DNA from: an uncultured Planctomycetota bacterium
Lineage (GTDB): Bacteria > Planctomycetota > UBA1135 > GCA-002686595
Length of the DNA: 53,280 bases
Assembly: GCA_903928115.1 (NCBI GenBank)
Contig: CAIYPP010000158.1
Coordinates: 1 to 53,280, forward strand
Direction: 5' to 3'
The position numbers and the translations under genes are program-made. Within the stretch, counting starts at the first letter, position 1, and each line of letters opens with the position of its first letter. Shown here piece after piece: positions 15,694 to 23,856 of this stretch. Under the pieces are notes generated by a model, which made no database searches, was not told the origin of the DNA, and saw only the letters and a program-made list of their open reading frames with translations.

Positions 15694-18063
15694 ATGTGGA
15701 CCTGCGCATGGCTCCTCGGTACGGCGCTATCGCAGGGCATCGTCTTCGAGCCCGGGCTCGGACGCGCGCCCGAGGGCGCTTGGCTGGCGCGGGCCGGGTC
15801 GGTCGTCGCCTGCGTGCGCGAGGGCGGGCTCGGGCTTGCTCTGCTCGGCGACGCTCGGAATGGAGCCGCGCTCTCGCTCGACTTCGGCGGCGAGCCACCG
15901 CAGCTCGAGGGCGAGGCGTGCCGCAGGTTGACGCGACTGCGCGGCCGCGAGCGCTGGAGCGGCGAGAGCGTCTTCGCGCGTGCGCTCTGGCGGGGCGTGG
16001 CACCCGGAGTCGACCTGGTGTTGCGCGACGGCGGCGGGGGACTCGAGTACGAACTCGAGCTCGCGTGCGACGCGCGGCCAGAGCTTTTCGAGGCGCGCGT
16101 GCGCGGACACGAGGCACTTTGGATCGGACCCGCGGGTGAGCTCGTGATCGAGACGGCGGCGGGGGCGCTCGTCCAGTCCGCGCCGCTCGCGTGGTCGCTG
16201 GACGACGGCCGCGCGCTGCCTTGCCGCTTCGAGCTGCGCGGCGAGGATCGCTTCGGTTTCGCGCTGCCGTTCGCAGCGCGGCGTGCGCGCATCGATCCGA
16301 TGCTGCGTTTCTCGACGTACTTGACGGGGGAGTACGAGCAGCAAGTGCGCTCGGTCGCGATCGGACCGCAGGGCACGACGATTGCCGCGGGCACGACGTT
16401 CTCCTTGGATTTTCCGACGACGCTCGGCGCGTTCGACCCGTTCTACAGCGGAGGTACCGAGGGCTTCGTGTCGTGCCTCTCCGCGGATGGCACCACGCTC
16501 GTGTGGTCGACGTTGCTCGGCGGAAGCAGCGACGAGACGGTGCGCAGCGCGTGCGTCACCTCGACCGGCGCGGTGGTGGTCGGTGGATCGAGCAGCTCGG
16601 CGGACTTTCCGACGACGGCCGGTGTGCTGAAGCCGATGCTGTCGGGCGGTCAAGACGCGTTCGTGGCGAAGCTGTCGAGTGACGGCGCACAGCTCGAGTG
16701 GGCGACCTACTTCGGCGGTCCCGGCGTGGATCGCTTCGGAGAGCTCCAGCTCGCTTCGAACGGCGATGTCGTCCTGTGCGGCACGACGCGCGGCGGCTTG
16801 CCCGTGGGCGGCGGCGCCTTCGACACGAGCTACAACGGGGGGCCTTTCTTTGGCGACGCGTTCGTGGCGCGCCTTCGCGCGGACGGCACCCAAGCGCTGT
16901 GGTGCGGCTACCTCGGAGGCAGTGGCGACGAGCTCGCCGAGCAGCTCGCGCTCGACGCGAGCGGAGCGCCGGTGCTCGCAGGCATGGCTTACTCCGCGCT
17001 CTTCCCGACGACACTGGGCGCGTTCGATCGTGCGTTCGCGGCGCCGTCCGACGCGTGGGTGGCGCGCTTCGATGCGTCGGGTGCCCAGCTCCTCTTCTCA
17101 ACCTTCCTCGGCGGGAGCGGCGAGGAGAGCGTGCTCGACGTCGCCGCGGAGGCGAGCGGCTCGGTCCTGTGCGTCGGCGAGGCGCGCAGCGACGACTTTC
17201 CTCTCCTGCAGCCGCTCGACTCGAGCTTCGAGGGCGAGTCGGAGGGGTTCTTCGCGCGCTTGGCCCCAGACGGCACGTCGCTGCAGCGCGCGAGCTTCCT
17301 CGGGGGCGTCGAGGCGGAGCGCGTCAGCGCGCTGGCGTTCGATCCTTCCGGAAGGGTCGTGCTTGGCGGCGATAGCACCAGCGACGACCTGCCGACCACC
17401 GTCGGAGCGTGGAGCCCCGCGCCCAACCAGTCCGCGGCCGGCATGGCCCGCGAGGTCTTCCTCGCGCGCCTTCCGTCGACGCTCGATGCGTGGGACTACG
17501 TGACGTACTTCGGCTCGCGTCAGGGGGACACGCTGGAGTCGCTCGCGCTCGATGCACGCGGTGAAGTGACCTTCGGTGGAATCACCTTCGGCCCCGGACT
17601 ACCGGTCTCGGCGGGAGCATTCCAGCCGGATTGGAATGTGCTCGCGCTGAGTCAAGGCTACGTGTCGAGGCTCGCGCTGCTCCTCACTCCGATTCGATTC
17701 GGCACCTCGAGCCTGAACTCGCTCGGGGGGCGCGCCGAGATCCGCTGGGAGGGATTCGCTTCTGCGAGTGAGAGCGGCTTCCGAGTCGGGATCGACGTGG
17801 CGGCGCCGCTCGCGTGGTCCCAAGTGATGCGCAGCGCGCAGCAGCAGTCCGCGCCCTTTCTCGGCGGTCGGCTGTACCTCGCGCCGCCGCTCAAGCGCTA
17901 TCCGCGTGCGAAGACCGACTTCCTCGGCTATGCGATCCGCGACATTCCGATCGAGCCGTGGCTCGCGGGGCAGACCCTCTACTTCCAAGTCTGGTACGAG
18001 GATCCGGGAAGCGCACAAGGCGGGGCGCTCTCCGACGCTCTGCGGGTGCTCGTGCACCTCTGA
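15694..18063 (+). CDS. Secreted SBBP-repeat beta-propeller protein
   Basis: This 789-residue protein has a short signal (WTCAWLLGTALSQG). Residues about 15-205 form a beta-rich N-terminal domain of the kind that precedes SBBP repeats (DUF7948-like), with RGVAPGVDLVLRDGGGGLEYEL. From about 210 to 660 there are repeated blades in which FSTYLTGEYEQQVRSVAI, WSTLLGGSSDETVRSACV, WATYFGGPGVDRFGELQL, WCGYLGGSGDELAEQLAL and FSTFLGGSGEESVLDVA recur, each followed by a G-x-T/A-x-S-x-DFPTT-like turn. The last 120 residues (from LTPIRFGTSSLN) end in YFQVWYEDP...SDALRVLVHL. This tail resembles the end of the TSP3 protein at 29592-31382. Probably an extracellular binding or adhesion protein. Confidence 0.9.
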   Translation: MWTCAWLLGTALSQGIVFEPGLGRAPEGAWLARAGSVVACVREGGLGLALLGDARNGAALSLDFGGEPPQLEGEACRRLTRLRGRERWSGESVFARALWRGVAPGVDLVLRDGGGGLEYELELACDARPELFEARVRGHEALWIGPAGELVIETAAGALVQSAPLAWSLDDGRALPCRFELRGEDRFGFALPFAARRARIDPMLRFSTYLTGEYEQQVRSVAIGPQGTTIAAGTTFSLDFPTTLGAFDPFYSGGTEGFVSCLSADGTTLVWSTLLGGSSDETVRSACVTSTGAVVVGGSSSSADFPTTAGVLKPMLSGGQDAFVAKLSSDGAQLEWATYFGGPGVDRFGELQLASNGDVVLCGTTRGGLPVGGGAFDTSYNGGPFFGDAFVARLRADGTQALWCGYLGGSGDELAEQLALDASGAPVLAGMAYSALFPTTLGAFDRAFAAPSDAWVARFDASGAQLLFSTFLGGSGEESVLDVAAEASGSVLCVGEARSDDFPLLQPLDSSFEGESEGFFARLAPDGTSLQRASFLGGVEAERVSALAFDPSGRVVLGGDSTSDDLPTTVGAWSPAPNQSAAGMAREVFLARLPSTLDAWDYVTYFGSRQGDTLESLALDARGEVTFGGITFGPGLPVSAGAFQPDWNVLALSQGYVSRLALLLTPIRFGTSSLNSLGGRAEIRWEGFASASESGFRVGIDVAAPLAWSQVMRSAQQQSAPFLGGRLYLAPPLKRYPRAKTDFLGYAIRDIPIEPWLAGQTLYFQVWYEDPGSAQGGALSDALRVLVHL

Positions 18064-18072
18064 GAGACTCGC

Positions 18073-18381
18073 TCAGCGGAATCCGCGCGGCCGCGTGCGC
18101 GCGGGCGTTCCCGCTGCAGGCCCACGAGCAGCGGGCTTGCCGCCGTTCTCGTGCTCGTCCCACGTCTCGCTCAAGAGCGGAGACTCGCGTCGACCTTGGG
18201 CACGGTTGAGACGTTCGATCTCCTTGCTCGAGAGCTGCGCCCCGAAGATGCCGCCCTCGTCGCGCAGCGAAGCGTTGAGCTCTCTCCACAGCTCGCGCAC
18301 GAAAGGCCACCACAGCGGGGTCGTCAGCGCGATCAACGCATACTTGACGGGCTCGCTGTTGAGGCTGAAGGAGAAGTCCAT
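18073..18381 (-). CDS. Small hypothetical protein with N-terminal membrane segment
   Basis: This 102-residue protein has a hydrophobic stretch at about residues 12-27 (VKYALIALTTPLWWPF). A charged helical segment (FVRELWRELNASLRDEG) follows, and the C-terminus is polar and rich in Gly, Pro and Arg. I do not recognise a family. The frame uses GC-rich third positions, lies in a gap between the SBBP and PabA/TrpG genes, and has a TACCAT box nine bases before its ATG. These features support a real gene. It ends 10 bases from the convergent SBBP stop. Confidence 0.6.
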   Translation of the reverse strand: MDFSFSLNSEPVKYALIALTTPLWWPFVRELWRELNASLRDEGGIFGAQLSSKEIERLNRAQGRRESPLLSETWDEHENGGKPAARGPAAGTPARTRPRGFR

Positions 18382-18390
18382 GGCGTCGGG

Positions 18391-18396
18391 ATGGTA
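18391..18396 (-). promoter_or_regulatory. TANNNT box 9 nt before the small membrane protein gene
   Basis: Read on the minus strand, TACCAT is separated by nine bases from the ATG at 18381. This is the leaderless-type arrangement seen elsewhere in the window. Confidence 0.35.
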
Positions 18397-18445
18397 TCGA
18401 CTCGGGCACCCCCGCGGCTTGTGCGGCGGGGGGGTGGAAGGAAGT

Positions 18446-19078
18446 TCAGCGGGCGTCGGAGGGGCGCGCTAGCGGGCGCAAGAGCGGGGTGCCGTGGTCG
18501 TGGAGACGCTCACCACAGGAGCGGAGGAAGCTCGCGAGCAGACCCGGCCCCGCCGGGCTCAGGATCGACTCGGGGTGGAACTGCACGCCGAAGCGCGGCA
18601 GCGAGCGGTGGCGCACGATCATCGGGATGCCGTCCTGCGTCCACCCTTCGAGCAGGAGCTCGTCGGGCCACGGCTCGCGCAGCGCGGAGAGCGAGTGGTA
18701 GCGACCGGCGTCGAAGGGATTGGGCAGCTCCGTGAGCCAGCCTTGCGCCCGGTGATGAACGGCGCTGGCGCGGCCGTGCACGGGCGAGGGATCTTCGCTG
18801 ACCACGCCGCCGTAGTGTTGGACCAGCACCTGATGTCCAAGGCACACGCCGAGGATCGGAAGGTGCGGATCCGCCTGCGCGAGCAGCGCGTGGCAGAGCG
18901 CAGCATCGCGCGGCTTGCCCGGCCCCGGTCCGAGCACGACTCCGCGCGGGTGGAGCGCGAGCGCGTCGGTTGCGTCGAGCGCGTCGTTGCGGACGACGCG
19001 CACTTCGACTCCGCGCGCCTGCATCGCCTGCGCGAGGTTGAAGGTGAAGGAGTCGTAGTTGTCGATCAGCAGGATCAA
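18446..19078 (-). CDS. Anthranilate/aminodeoxychorismate synthase glutamine amidotransferase (TrpG/PabA)
   Basis: This 210-residue class I glutamine amidotransferase supplies ammonia to a chorismate-using synthase. The N-terminus ILLIDNYDSFTFNLAQ is typical. The oxyanion and nucleophile elements GPGPGKPRDA and GVCLGHQVLVQHYGG contain the catalytic Cys, and the His-Glu pair is in GVQFHPESIL. The start is TTG at 19078. No trpE or pabB partner is in the window, so tryptophan and folate branches cannot be told apart, and many bacteria use one protein for both. The intergenic space to the divergent lipoprotein gene is only 49 bases. Confidence 0.92.
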   Translation of the reverse strand: MILLIDNYDSFTFNLAQAMQARGVEVRVVRNDALDATDALALHPRGVVLGPGPGKPRDAALCHALLAQADPHLPILGVCLGHQVLVQHYGGVVSEDPSPVHGRASAVHHRAQGWLTELPNPFDAGRYHSLSALREPWPDELLLEGWTQDGIPMIVRHRSLPRFGVQFHPESILSPAGPGLLASFLRSCGERLHDHGTPLLRPLARPSDAR

Positions 19079-19115
19079 GGCGGTCGCGTCACTCGCGCGA
19101 GGAGCTCGAGCAAGA

Positions 19116-19121
19116 TAGCTT
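19116..19121 (+). promoter_or_regulatory. TANNNT-like box 6 nt before the coiled-coil lipoprotein gene
   Basis: TAGCTT ends six bases before the ATG at 19128. It is the shortest spacing of the series of boxes near start codons. Confidence 0.3.
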
Positions 19122-19127
19122 CACGGC

Positions 19128-19634
19128 ATGCGCTGCGTTTCCCCGTATCGGCACGTGCTCGTGATTTCGCTCTGGGCTACCGCGCTCGCCGGGTGCGGCG
19201 AGTCCGTTCCCCAGCCGGAGCCGACGCTGCTCGAGAGGGCCGGTGAGAAGTTCGAGCGCGCGGGGGCGGAGCTCGAGCGCGCGGCGCAGCGCGCGAGCGA
19301 GGGCTTCAACCGAGCCGTCGAGGATGCCGATCGCGCGATCGAGCGCGCCCGGCGGAAGTTCGGGAGCGAGAGCTCGACGGCAGAGGACGAGCTCCGCACC
19401 GCGCTCGATCGCCTCGGCGCCGAGCTGGAGCGTGGCCGCGAGAAGGCAGGCCGTAAGGCGGACGAGGCCCGCGAGCAGTTGGAGCGCGAGGTGGAAGCTC
19501 ACTTGGAGACGGCGCGGCGCAAGCTCGACGAGCTCAAGGGGGCCGGCGAGGACGACTGGCAGCGTCTTCTCGACGACGTCTCGCGCGAGGCGCAGGAAGC
19601 ACGGCGCAGCTTCGAGCGAGCGACGGGGCTGTAG
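19128..19634 (+). CDS. Coiled-coil lipoprotein
   Basis: This 168-residue protein has a signal peptide ending in a lipobox (LAGC at residues 20-23). The rest is almost entirely Glu, Arg, Ala and Lys-rich helix with a heptad-like pattern: ERAGEKFERAGAELERAAQ, then later REKAGRKADEAREQLEREVE. It would form an elongated coiled coil tethered to a membrane, perhaps acting as a spacer or anchor in the envelope. No family is recognised. The gene is separated from the downstream protease gene by 151 bases. Confidence 0.8.
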   Translation: MRCVSPYRHVLVISLWATALAGCGESVPQPEPTLLERAGEKFERAGAELERAAQRASEGFNRAVEDADRAIERARRKFGSESSTAEDELRTALDRLGAELERGREKAGRKADEAREQLEREVEAHLETARRKLDELKGAGEDDWQRLLDDVSREAQEARRSFERATGL

Positions 19635-19785
19635 GGCACCGTCGGGCATCCCGACCGCGCGGAGGCGCCCCGTCCCAGTTCGCTCCAGACGCCCGGCGGC
19701 GTTGGGAGGGGGGCTTGAGCACGGCCCGTTTTCGGCCAGATTGCCCCCTCCAACGATTCCCGACGGCTCTCCGTACAGCCTCCCC

Positions 19786-20925
19786 ATGACGCACACTTCT
19801 TCGGCCTCGTTCCTCCGCCCCGTGCTCGCCTGCTTCGGATTGGGCCTCTGCGCGCTCGCGTTCTGGCGCCTTGCGCCGCCGGGGTACGCCGCGGCCTCCG
19901 AGCCGGTGCCGGCAGGCCTCGCCGTGCCGAGCGCGGAGCGCCTCGTCGAGCTGCGCGACGAGGAGCGCGCGACGATCGACCTCTTCAAGCGCAACTCGGG
20001 CGCGGTCGTCCACATCACGAACAAGGCGCGCGTGCAGCGCTTCCTGCGCAATCCCGTCGACATGCCGGTCGGCACGGGCACCGGCTTCTTGTGGGACGAG
20101 CAGGGGCATATCGTCACGAACTACCACGTCATCGAGGCGCAGGCGCGCGAGTCGCGCTTCTTCGTGCGCTTCGTCGGGGATGAGCGCGAGTACGAGGCCG
20201 AAGTCGTCGGCAGCGCACTTCACCGCGACCTCGCAGTGCTCCGCCTCGTCGAAGCCAAGGAGATGGCCGCGAGGCCGATCGCTGTGGGTTCGAGCCGGGA
20301 TCTGCAGGTCGGTCAGGCAGTGTTCGCCATCGGCAATCCGTTCGGTCTGGACCAGACGCTGACGACGGGCATCATCAGCGGTCTCGGCCGCGAGATCCGC
20401 TCGGTGACCGACCACAAGATCTCGGGCGTGATCCAGACCGATGCGGCGATCAACCCCGGCAACTCCGGCGGACCGCTGCTCGACTCGCGCGGTCGCCTGA
20501 TCGGCGTCAACACTGCGATCGTCAGTCCGTCGGGCGCCTACGCGGGCATCGGCTTCGCCGTGCCTGTCGACACGGTGCAGCGCGTCGTGCCCGAGCTGAT
20601 CGAGCGCGGGCGCGTGCGGCGGCCGGGCCTCGGCGTGGTGCTGCTCGACGCGGGCGTCGGTGCGCGCCTCGGGCTCGAAGGCGTCGGCATCGAGCGCGTG
20701 AGCGAAGGCAGCGCTGCGGAGGCGGCGGGGCTGCGCTCGGCCACACAGTCGCGCAGCAGCGTGCGCGTCGACGAGATCGTGGAGCTCGACGGGCAGTCGA
20801 TCCGCTCGCAGCAGAACCTGTTCGACGCGCTCGACTCGCGCGAGGCGGGGGACACGGTCGTGCTCAAGGTGCGGCGCGACGGCGAGCTGCAGGAATTCAC
20901 GGTCCGGCTGCAGTGGATCGAGTGA
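19786..20925 (+). CDS. HtrA/Deg-type trypsin-like serine protease with PDZ domain
   Basis: This 379-residue protein has an N-terminal hydrophobic signal or anchor (residues about 10-35), a trypsin-like protease domain and one C-terminal PDZ domain. The catalytic triad is complete: His in NYHVIE, Asp in HRDLAVLRLVE and Ser in GNSGGPLLDSRG. GTGTGFLWDEQGHIVTN and IQTDAAINPG are typical of HtrA. The PDZ begins near RRPGLGVVLLDAG and includes VDEIVELDGQSIRSQQNL. It would degrade or refold damaged proteins in the periplasm. One PDZ domain makes it closer to DegS or the shorter HtrA proteins than to DegP. Confidence 0.93.
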   Translation: MTHTSSASFLRPVLACFGLGLCALAFWRLAPPGYAAASEPVPAGLAVPSAERLVELRDEERATIDLFKRNSGAVVHITNKARVQRFLRNPVDMPVGTGTGFLWDEQGHIVTNYHVIEAQARESRFFVRFVGDEREYEAEVVGSALHRDLAVLRLVEAKEMAARPIAVGSSRDLQVGQAVFAIGNPFGLDQTLTTGIISGLGREIRSVTDHKISGVIQTDAAINPGNSGGPLLDSRGRLIGVNTAIVSPSGAYAGIGFAVPVDTVQRVVPELIERGRVRRPGLGVVLLDAGVGARLGLEGVGIERVSEGSAAEAAGLRSATQSRSSVRVDEIVELDGQSIRSQQNLFDALDSREAGDTVVLKVRRDGELQEFTVRLQWIE

Positions 20926-20958
20926 GCGGGGCGCGCGCTTGGATGGCGCGCGGCGCTC
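20924..20958 (+). terminator. Hairpin after the HtrA-type protease gene
   Basis: GAGCG (20924-20928) pairs with CGCTC (20954-20958), and GCGCGC (20931-20936) pairs with GCGCGC (20946-20951), with a GG/GG internal mismatch and a nine-base loop. It begins at the HtrA stop codon and partly overlaps the promoter-like region of the next gene. Confidence 0.4.
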
Positions 20959-20966
20959 CGTAGACT
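20939..20966 (+). promoter_or_regulatory. Candidate promoter for the GT-C membrane protein gene
   Basis: TTGGAT (20939-20944), a 16-base spacer and TAGACT (20961-20966) precede the ATG at 20994 by 27 bases. The -35 element is in the loop of the preceding hairpin. Confidence 0.4.
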
Positions 20967-20993
20967 CATGCGGCGGCCTTCGCGCCGTCTCGG

Positions 20994-22490
20994 ATGACGC
21001 GCCCTGCAACCAAGCCCGTCGAACTCGGCTCGACTCCTGCAATGCGCGCGTCGCATGCGTGGTGGCTGGCGGCAGTGGTCTGCGCTTGCAGACTGCTGCA
21101 GGGCCCGGCGTTTCCGATCTACGACGACGCGTTCATCACCTACCGCTATGCGCTGAACTTGGCGCTCGGGCGGGGGATGGTGTTCAACCCCGGCGCGGAC
21201 TGGGAACCCGTGCTCGGCACGACGACGCCGGCCTACTCGGCGCTGCTCGCTGTGTCCGCGTGGCTCGGGCTGTCCATCCCGCTCGCGTCGGTCGCTCTCA
21301 ACGCCCTCGCGGATGCTCTCTGCGCGTTCCTCCTCGCGCGGCTCGGTGCGTCGCGACCGGTCGCGGTCACCGTGGCACTGCTCGCCTTTGCCGCGCTGCC
21401 TGCCGTGAGTCGCGTCAGCGCCGGCGGCATGGAAGCGCCGCTCTTCGCGTTGCTCGGCGTCGGCGCGGTCGCGGCGGTTCGCGGCGGACGCTTCGCGCTG
21501 GCCGGAGTCGCCGCGGGGCTCGCCTGCACCGTACGCCCCGAGGGTGTCTTGCTCCTCGTGGTGCTTGCGATCTTCGAGCTCCGCAGCTGGAGCTCGCTGC
21601 TGCGTGCCGCAGCGCCGGTCGCGGCGATCGGGCTCGGAGCGCTCTTCTTGCTCGGGTCGTACTACGGCGACCCGATTCCGCAGTCTGTCCAGGCCAAGGC
21701 GTCGAACCACGGTCTCGGCTGGGATACGGAGCGCGTGCTGCAGGTGTTCCAGCGGGGCGTCGCGCCGTCGCCGGAGATGTGGCTCGGGCTGCCCTTGGTT
21801 GCCGTCGGAGTCGTGCTCGCGTTCGCGCGTTCGAGCGCGTGGCGCGCGGTGGTCGCGTTCGGCGTGGCGATGCTCGGGGCCTACGCCTTTTCGGGCGCGA
21901 AGACGTGGGGTTGGTACTTCTATGTGCCGCTGCTCGCGTGGTGCCTCGCGCTCGGGGAAGGCGCGGATGCCGCCCTCTCGGTCGCCCTGCGCGGACGGAG
22001 CCGCTCTGCGCGGTGGACTTCGATCGCGGGCGTGGGCCTCGGGATGCTCGCTCTCGTCGGCAGCGCCGCGCTCGGACGTGTCGTTCCCAAGCCGGCGAGC
22101 GACTCCGTGTACGCCGCGATGGCTCAGTGGTGCGAGGAGCAGCGCACGAGCGAGCGGCAGCCCTCGATCTGCGCGAGCGACATCGGTGCGATCGGCTGGT
22201 TCAGCGGCGCGCGCATTCTCGACAGCGAGGGGCTCGTGTGGCCGGCGGCGCGCGAGCACGCGAGGCAGGTGGATGTGATCCGAGCCTATCGCCCCGACTA
22301 CGCGCTCGTCGTCGTGAATCGCGCCCGCATGTTGCCGTTCCTCGACGATGGGATCTCGGCGGAGTACGAGCCCGTGGCGCGCTTTTCGGGCTACGGGCTG
22401 ACGCGGGACGATGTGGATCTGCATCCCTCGCGCGAGCTTCTCGTCGAAGGTTGGGTGCCGGACTACATCCTCTTCCGGCGCCGCAACTGA
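20994..22490 (+). CDS. Polytopic GT-C-type membrane glycosyltransferase
   Basis: This 498-residue integral membrane protein has about nine to ten hydrophobic helices. After the first helix comes IYDDAFITYRYALNLALGRG, where the DD pair is in the first extracytoplasmic loop and is followed by VFNPGADWEPVLGTTTP. This arrangement is typical of GT-C arabinosyl/mannosyltransferases that use polyprenyl-phosphate sugars. The C-terminal 130 residues form a soluble extracytoplasmic domain (IRAYRPDYALVVVNRA). The acceptor is unknown; protein or cell-surface glycan are both possible. It converges on the sulfatase-like gene, with 5 bases between the stops. Confidence 0.8.
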   Translation: MTRPATKPVELGSTPAMRASHAWWLAAVVCACRLLQGPAFPIYDDAFITYRYALNLALGRGMVFNPGADWEPVLGTTTPAYSALLAVSAWLGLSIPLASVALNALADALCAFLLARLGASRPVAVTVALLAFAALPAVSRVSAGGMEAPLFALLGVGAVAAVRGGRFALAGVAAGLACTVRPEGVLLLVVLAIFELRSWSSLLRAAAPVAAIGLGALFLLGSYYGDPIPQSVQAKASNHGLGWDTERVLQVFQRGVAPSPEMWLGLPLVAVGVVLAFARSSAWRAVVAFGVAMLGAYAFSGAKTWGWYFYVPLLAWCLALGEGADAALSVALRGRSRSARWTSIAGVGLGMLALVGSAALGRVVPKPASDSVYAAMAQWCEEQRTSERQPSICASDIGAIGWFSGARILDSEGLVWPAAREHARQVDVIRAYRPDYALVVVNRARMLPFLDDGISAEYEPVARFSGYGLTRDDVDLHPSRELLVEGWVPDYILFRRRN

Positions 22491-22495
22491 GCGTC

Positions 22496-23827
22496 TCAGC
22501 GCTCGTCGGCGTAGCCGAGCTCGGCGAGGGCTCGCCGCTCCGAATCGTCGAGCTCGCGCGGGAGTTCTGGCGCCTCGAGCGCGCGGACCACGCGCTCCAC
22601 TTCGCCGCGCAGCCGCGCCACGACCTGCGGCTGCGACTCGGAGATGTCGACGAGCTCGCGCGGGTCGGTGCACAGATCGAACAGCGCGAACCCCTGCGTC
22701 GCGGGTGTCGCACACAGCTTGAAGGGACCGCTTCGCACGCCGACTTTCCAGCGCTCGGGCTTTTGGGGGTAGTGGCGCGATGTGGTGACGATCTCGCGCG
22801 AAGCGTCGAGTGCCTCGCCGCGGAGCGCGGGCGCGAGCGATCGTCCTTCCGCGCGGGGCAGGGGTGCGAGACCCATCGATTCGATCAGCGTCGGGGCGAG
22901 GTCGAGCAGGCTGACGGGCTCCTGCACGACTCGCGGTGCCGCGCCGGGAGCGGAGATCGCGAGCGGGACGCGCACCATTTCGTCGTAGACCGAGCTGTTG
23001 TGTCCTTGCTCTCCGTGCTCCATGAACGCTTCGCCGTGGTCGGACGTCCACACGATCACGAGCTCACGGTCGCGCGGTGCGGCGCGCAACTGCGCCACGA
23101 GCTGCGCCAGCGCTTGGTCGACGTAGGCGATGTGCTCGTCGTAGAGCGCGACGAGCCGCTGCACATCGGGATGTTCGGGGGCGAGCTTCGCGCGATGCAC
23201 GGCACGCGCGCTTGCGATCGAACCGTCGACGTGCGCCGAGCCCTCGGATTCCGCGCTGAATCGGCCTCGAAAAGGCTCGGGGGGAATGTAGGGCATGTGC
23301 GGCGGAGCGACGTGCAGGTACACGAAGTCGGGCGCCGACGAGGCGTCGAACGTCTGCCTCGCGAGCTCGATCGCGCGTGCGAAGCTCGCAAGCGAGAAGT
23401 CGAGGACGCGGTACTCCTCGAAGCCGCGCGACAGTCCCGTGCGGCTTGCGAGCACCGGCGTCTGCACGATCGCGTGCGTGTTCCAGCCGCCCGCGGTGAA
23501 GGCCTCCGCGAGCGTTGGCAGGTTGGCGCGCAGCGGGAGTTCGTCGTTTCGCGCACCGTGGCGCTCTTGAGGCTGAGACGTGAACAGCGAGGCGACGCTC
23601 GGCAGGGTCCACGCCGCGGCGCTGTACGCGCTGTCGAAGCGCACGCACTGCGCCGCGAATGCGTCGAAACCGGGCGTCGTGGGACGGGCGTAGCCATGGC
23701 TGCCGACGTGAGACGCCGCGAGCGAGTCGGCGACGACCACGAGGACGTCAGGCCGCGAGTCTTGCGGCTGGCACGCCGCGAGCACGGCCACGAGAGCTGC
23801 GAGCGATGCAAGGGCGCGCGAAGCCAT
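22496..23827 (-). CDS. Sulfatase-superfamily lipoprotein with Thr at the nucleophile position
   Basis: This 443-residue protein has a lipoprotein signal (LVAVLAAC, residues 12-19) and an alkaline-phosphatase/sulfatase-superfamily core. VVVADSLAASHVGSHGYARP gives the N-terminal metal aspartate, and VIVWTSDHGEAFMEHGEQGH gives the second metal site. In the segment where true sulfatases have C/S-x-P-x-R, this protein reads WTLPSVASLFT. The modified Cys is a Thr and the following Arg is absent, so formylglycine maturation is not possible. The protein may be a phosphohydrolase or phosphotransferase that uses Thr directly, as LtaS-type enzymes do, rather than a sulfatase. It is anchored facing the periplasm or outside. 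Confidence 0.85.
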   Translation of the reverse strand: MASRALASLAALVAVLAACQPQDSRPDVLVVVADSLAASHVGSHGYARPTTPGFDAFAAQCVRFDSAYSAAAWTLPSVASLFTSQPQERHGARNDELPLRANLPTLAEAFTAGGWNTHAIVQTPVLASRTGLSRGFEEYRVLDFSLASFARAIELARQTFDASSAPDFVYLHVAPPHMPYIPPEPFRGRFSAESEGSAHVDGSIASARAVHRAKLAPEHPDVQRLVALYDEHIAYVDQALAQLVAQLRAAPRDRELVIVWTSDHGEAFMEHGEQGHNSSVYDEMVRVPLAISAPGAAPRVVQEPVSLLDLAPTLIESMGLAPLPRAEGRSLAPALRGEALDASREIVTTSRHYPQKPERWKVGVRSGPFKLCATPATQGFALFDLCTDPRELVDISESQPQVVARLRGEVERVVRALEAPELPRELDDSERRALAELGYADER

Positions 23828-23843
23828 GGCAGAAGCGCGAGGT

Positions 23844-23849
23844 TACAGT
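23844..23849 (+). promoter_or_regulatory. TANNNT box 7 nt before the NAD(P)HX epimerase gene
   Basis: TACAGT is followed by ACGAGGC and the ATG at 23857. The overlapping reverse complement TACTGT may serve the divergent sulfatase-like gene, whose start is at 23827. Confidence 0.4.
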
Positions 23850-23856
23850 ACGAGGC

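Noticed and set aside
19634..19786. Small gene or RNA between the lipoprotein and the HtrA protease
   Set aside because: The 151 bases show no start with plausible coding pattern and no clear fold. A TACAGC stretch six bases before the ATG is too poor a promoter match to annotate.
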